From contig JAGOBA010000001.1 of the NCBI GenBank assembly GCA_017983635.1, forward strand, positions 124,001 to 188,000: DNA of 64,000 nucleotides, given 5' to 3'. Origin of the DNA: Alphaproteobacteria bacterium (GTDB lineage Bacteria > Pseudomonadota > Alphaproteobacteria > Micropepsales > Micropepsaceae). A model generated the notes under the pieces. It ran no database searches and had not been told where the DNA came from. It saw only the letters and a list, made by a program, of their open reading frames with translations. The translations under genes and the position numbers were made by a program. Within the stretch, counting starts at the first letter, position 1. Each line of letters opens with the position of its first letter. Shown piece by piece: positions 62,714 to 64,000 of this stretch.

Positions 62714-62885
62714 ACCAAACCCGCAAGAGTCGCGCCCGGGAGATCGGGCCCCGATGCGCGATCTATCCAGCCCTTCTGTCAATTATCAACAGCAGTGCCT
62801 TAGGATTCCTGAAGGCTGCGACCGCTACGTGCAAGTAACGATCGCTTTCCCTTCCCGGGGGCACGTTTCCGCCCCTTTCGGATGA

Positions 62886-63791
62886 TTACTCGGCGGCTTG
62901 GGCATAGAGGGGACGCGGTGCAGCGGCCCTGACGCTCGCTTCCGTCCAGGTAACGATGCGAAGCTCGCCCGCCTCATCTTCGGTGAGCGCGGTGCAGCTC
63001 TCCACCCAGTCGCCGTCGTTGCAATAGAGGATCGCACCGACCTGGCGGATCTCCGCCTTGTGGATGTGACCGCAGACGACGCCGTCCACTTCACGCCGCT
63101 GCGCCTCGAGCACGACCGCCGCTTCGAACCGGTCGATGTATTCCACCGCGTCTTTCACCCGGCCCTTCAGCCACCGCGACAAGGACCAATACGGCAACCC
63201 AAGTAGCCGCCGCACTGCCGCGACGACATCGTTCAATCGAAGCGCCAGCGCGTAAGCCCTGTCGCCAAGGAGCGCCAACCAGCGCGCGTAGGTCACGATC
63301 CCATCGAAGTGATCGCCGTGCAGAACCAGCAAGCGCTTGCCGTCCGCCGTCTCATGGATCGCGTCGCCGGCCAGTTCGATGCCTGCAAACGACAGACCCA
63401 CATAACCGCGAAACGCCTCATCGTGATTGCCGGGGATGTAGATGACGCGCGTGCCACCCTGGACCTTCCGCAAGATCTCGTCGATCACGGCGTTGTGGCT
63501 GCGATGCCAGAACCAAGATCGGGTGAGCCGCCACCCGTCCACGATGTCGCCGACCAGGTAGAGCAAGTCGCAGTCGTTGTGCTGCAAGAAGTCGAGCAGC
63601 AAGTCCGCCTTGCAACCGCGCGTGCCCAAATGGGTATCGGAAATCCATATCGTTCGATGCCGCGCAACCTCGCGCACCGCACGCCCAACGCTTCGTCCAC
63701 TCTGACGGCCCGAGTGCCGGCGTCCGCCCAACCGACCGCTTCCCGCGGTCACAGTGTCTCTCGTGAGTGCCTCTACGGTCGTCATCGACAT
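62886..63791 (-). CDS. UDP-2,3-diacylglucosamine diphosphatase-like metallophosphoesterase
   Basis: Predicted 301 residues. The calcineurin-like motifs are in order: ISDTHLG, LVGDIVDGW, PGNHDE, LHGDHFD and CGHIHKAE, which support a dinuclear metal site. Sequence features (TIWISDTHLGTRGCKADLLLDFL) match the LpxH-like group of alphaproteobacteria. It would hydrolyse UDP-2,3-diacylglucosamine in lipid A synthesis, though some members act on other phosphates. A basic Ser/Arg-rich extension of ~45 residues precedes the core. GGGGG is seven bases before the ATG at 63791. Confidence 0.88.
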   Translation of the reverse strand: MSMTTVEALTRDTVTAGSGRLGGRRHSGRQSGRSVGRAVREVARHRTIWISDTHLGTRGCKADLLLDFLQHNDCDLLYLVGDIVDGWRLTRSWFWHRSHNAVIDEILRKVQGGTRVIYIPGNHDEAFRGYVGLSFAGIELAGDAIHETADGKRLLVLHGDHFDGIVTYARWLALLGDRAYALALRLNDVVAAVRRLLGLPYWSLSRWLKGRVKDAVEYIDRFEAAVVLEAQRREVDGVVCGHIHKAEIRQVGAILYCNDGDWVESCTALTEDEAGELRIVTWTEASVRAAAPRPLYAQAAE

Positions 63792-63928
63792 CGCATCGCC
63801 CCCGTTACGCTCGTGCAACGAATCGCACGTGCACCAACGTGAACCTGGGTGCCAAATGTCGGTGAAGCTTTGATGGCGGTTCCACGACCAATTCGCGGAA
63901 AACAATGGTAAATGCTTGAAAGGCGTGA

Positions 63929-64000
63929 CTAGGGCCGAACCGTTTCCGCCGTCTTCTGAATGTCACGATGGCCGAACACGATGCCGTTGGCATCTTCGAT
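63929..64000 (-). CDS. 3' end of an unidentified gene
   Basis: The minus strand is open from the window edge to a TAG at 63929 and gives a 23-residue C-terminus (IEDANGIVFGHRDIQKTAET and three more residues). It looks like coding sequence, but the fragment is too short to assign a family. Between this stop and the phosphoesterase start there are about 135 bases without a gene. Confidence 0.45.
   Translation of the reverse strand: MEDANGIVFGHRDIQKTAETVRP

Overview
The window is high-GC, densely packed DNA from an alphaproteobacterium. Evidence for the lineage is an Aap-type general amino-acid ABC transporter, a ChrR-type zinc anti-sigma factor, a mitochondrial-type NDUFS4-like complex I accessory protein, SapC, and pervasive ATGA stop/start overlaps. 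I cannot fix the genus. All coordinates and starts come from reading the sequence; family names rest on recognised motifs, not on database searches.

Layout. 1-4.7 kb: a flavin amine oxidase (cut by the window edge), cyclopropane-fatty-acyl synthase, an orphan ChrR-like anti-sigma factor, a gamma-glutamylcyclotransferase-like protein and a MetE-like protein. 4.8-12.2 kb: a tightly coupled five-gene operon encoding a SWIM zinc-finger protein, a DUF5691-type protein, a MoxR-type AAA+ ATPase, a DUF5682-type protein and a VWA protein. It has no assigned function and is the best candidate here for an undescribed system. 12.2-14.6 kb: cysK-sseA-GNAT. 15.1-19.3 kb: aapJQMP on the minus strand, with a palindromic repeat between aapJ and aapQ. 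19.4-22.6 kb: metC-hisI-acyl-CoA carboxyltransferase-biotinyl protein. 22.7-24.9 kb: a small membrane protein, an aldonolactone oxidase-like flavoprotein and a Sel1-repeat protein.

25.02-34.34 kb is an integrated mobile element of 9,275 bp, bounded by 48-bp direct repeats of the 3' half of tRNA-Arg(TCT). It has a tyrosine integrase, paired arm-type sites near both ends, an AlpA/excisionase-like protein, winged-helix proteins and a membrane protein with a primase-type C-terminal domain. Its cargo is three predicted secreted proteins: a 31-residue tandem-repeat protein, an SNase-like protein lacking one metal ligand, and a cysteine-containing orphan. No relaxase, terminase or capsid gene is visible.

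34.4-41.4 kb: complex I accessory subunit, hydrolase, RecQ, a MazE/VapB-PIN toxin-antitoxin pair, GFA-family protein, MlaC, tRNA-Pro, thioesterase, DUF192 and a double cold-shock-domain protein with a clear promoter. 41.7-52.7 kb: an aerobic form-II CO dehydrogenase-like cluster (coxG-S-L-M, then coxD-E, XdhC halves and a molybdopterin-binding/MobA fusion). It is interrupted by a second palindromic repeat, a small secreted protein and a DMT exporter. The fusion gene carries an in-frame 93-bp palindromic insertion. 52.7-64 kb: IscU-like scaffold, SapC, a 2OG-oxygenase-like protein, hydrolase, GH13 glucosidase, a ClpP paralogue, sirtuin, patatin, fatty-acid hydroxylase, a beta-lactamase-fold membrane protein, an LpxH-like phosphoesterase, and the 3' end of one more gene.

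The window holds two separate MoxR-ATPase/VWA pairs. The cox pair has a known type of client (molybdoenzyme maturation); the client of the 4.8-12.2 kb pair is unknown.
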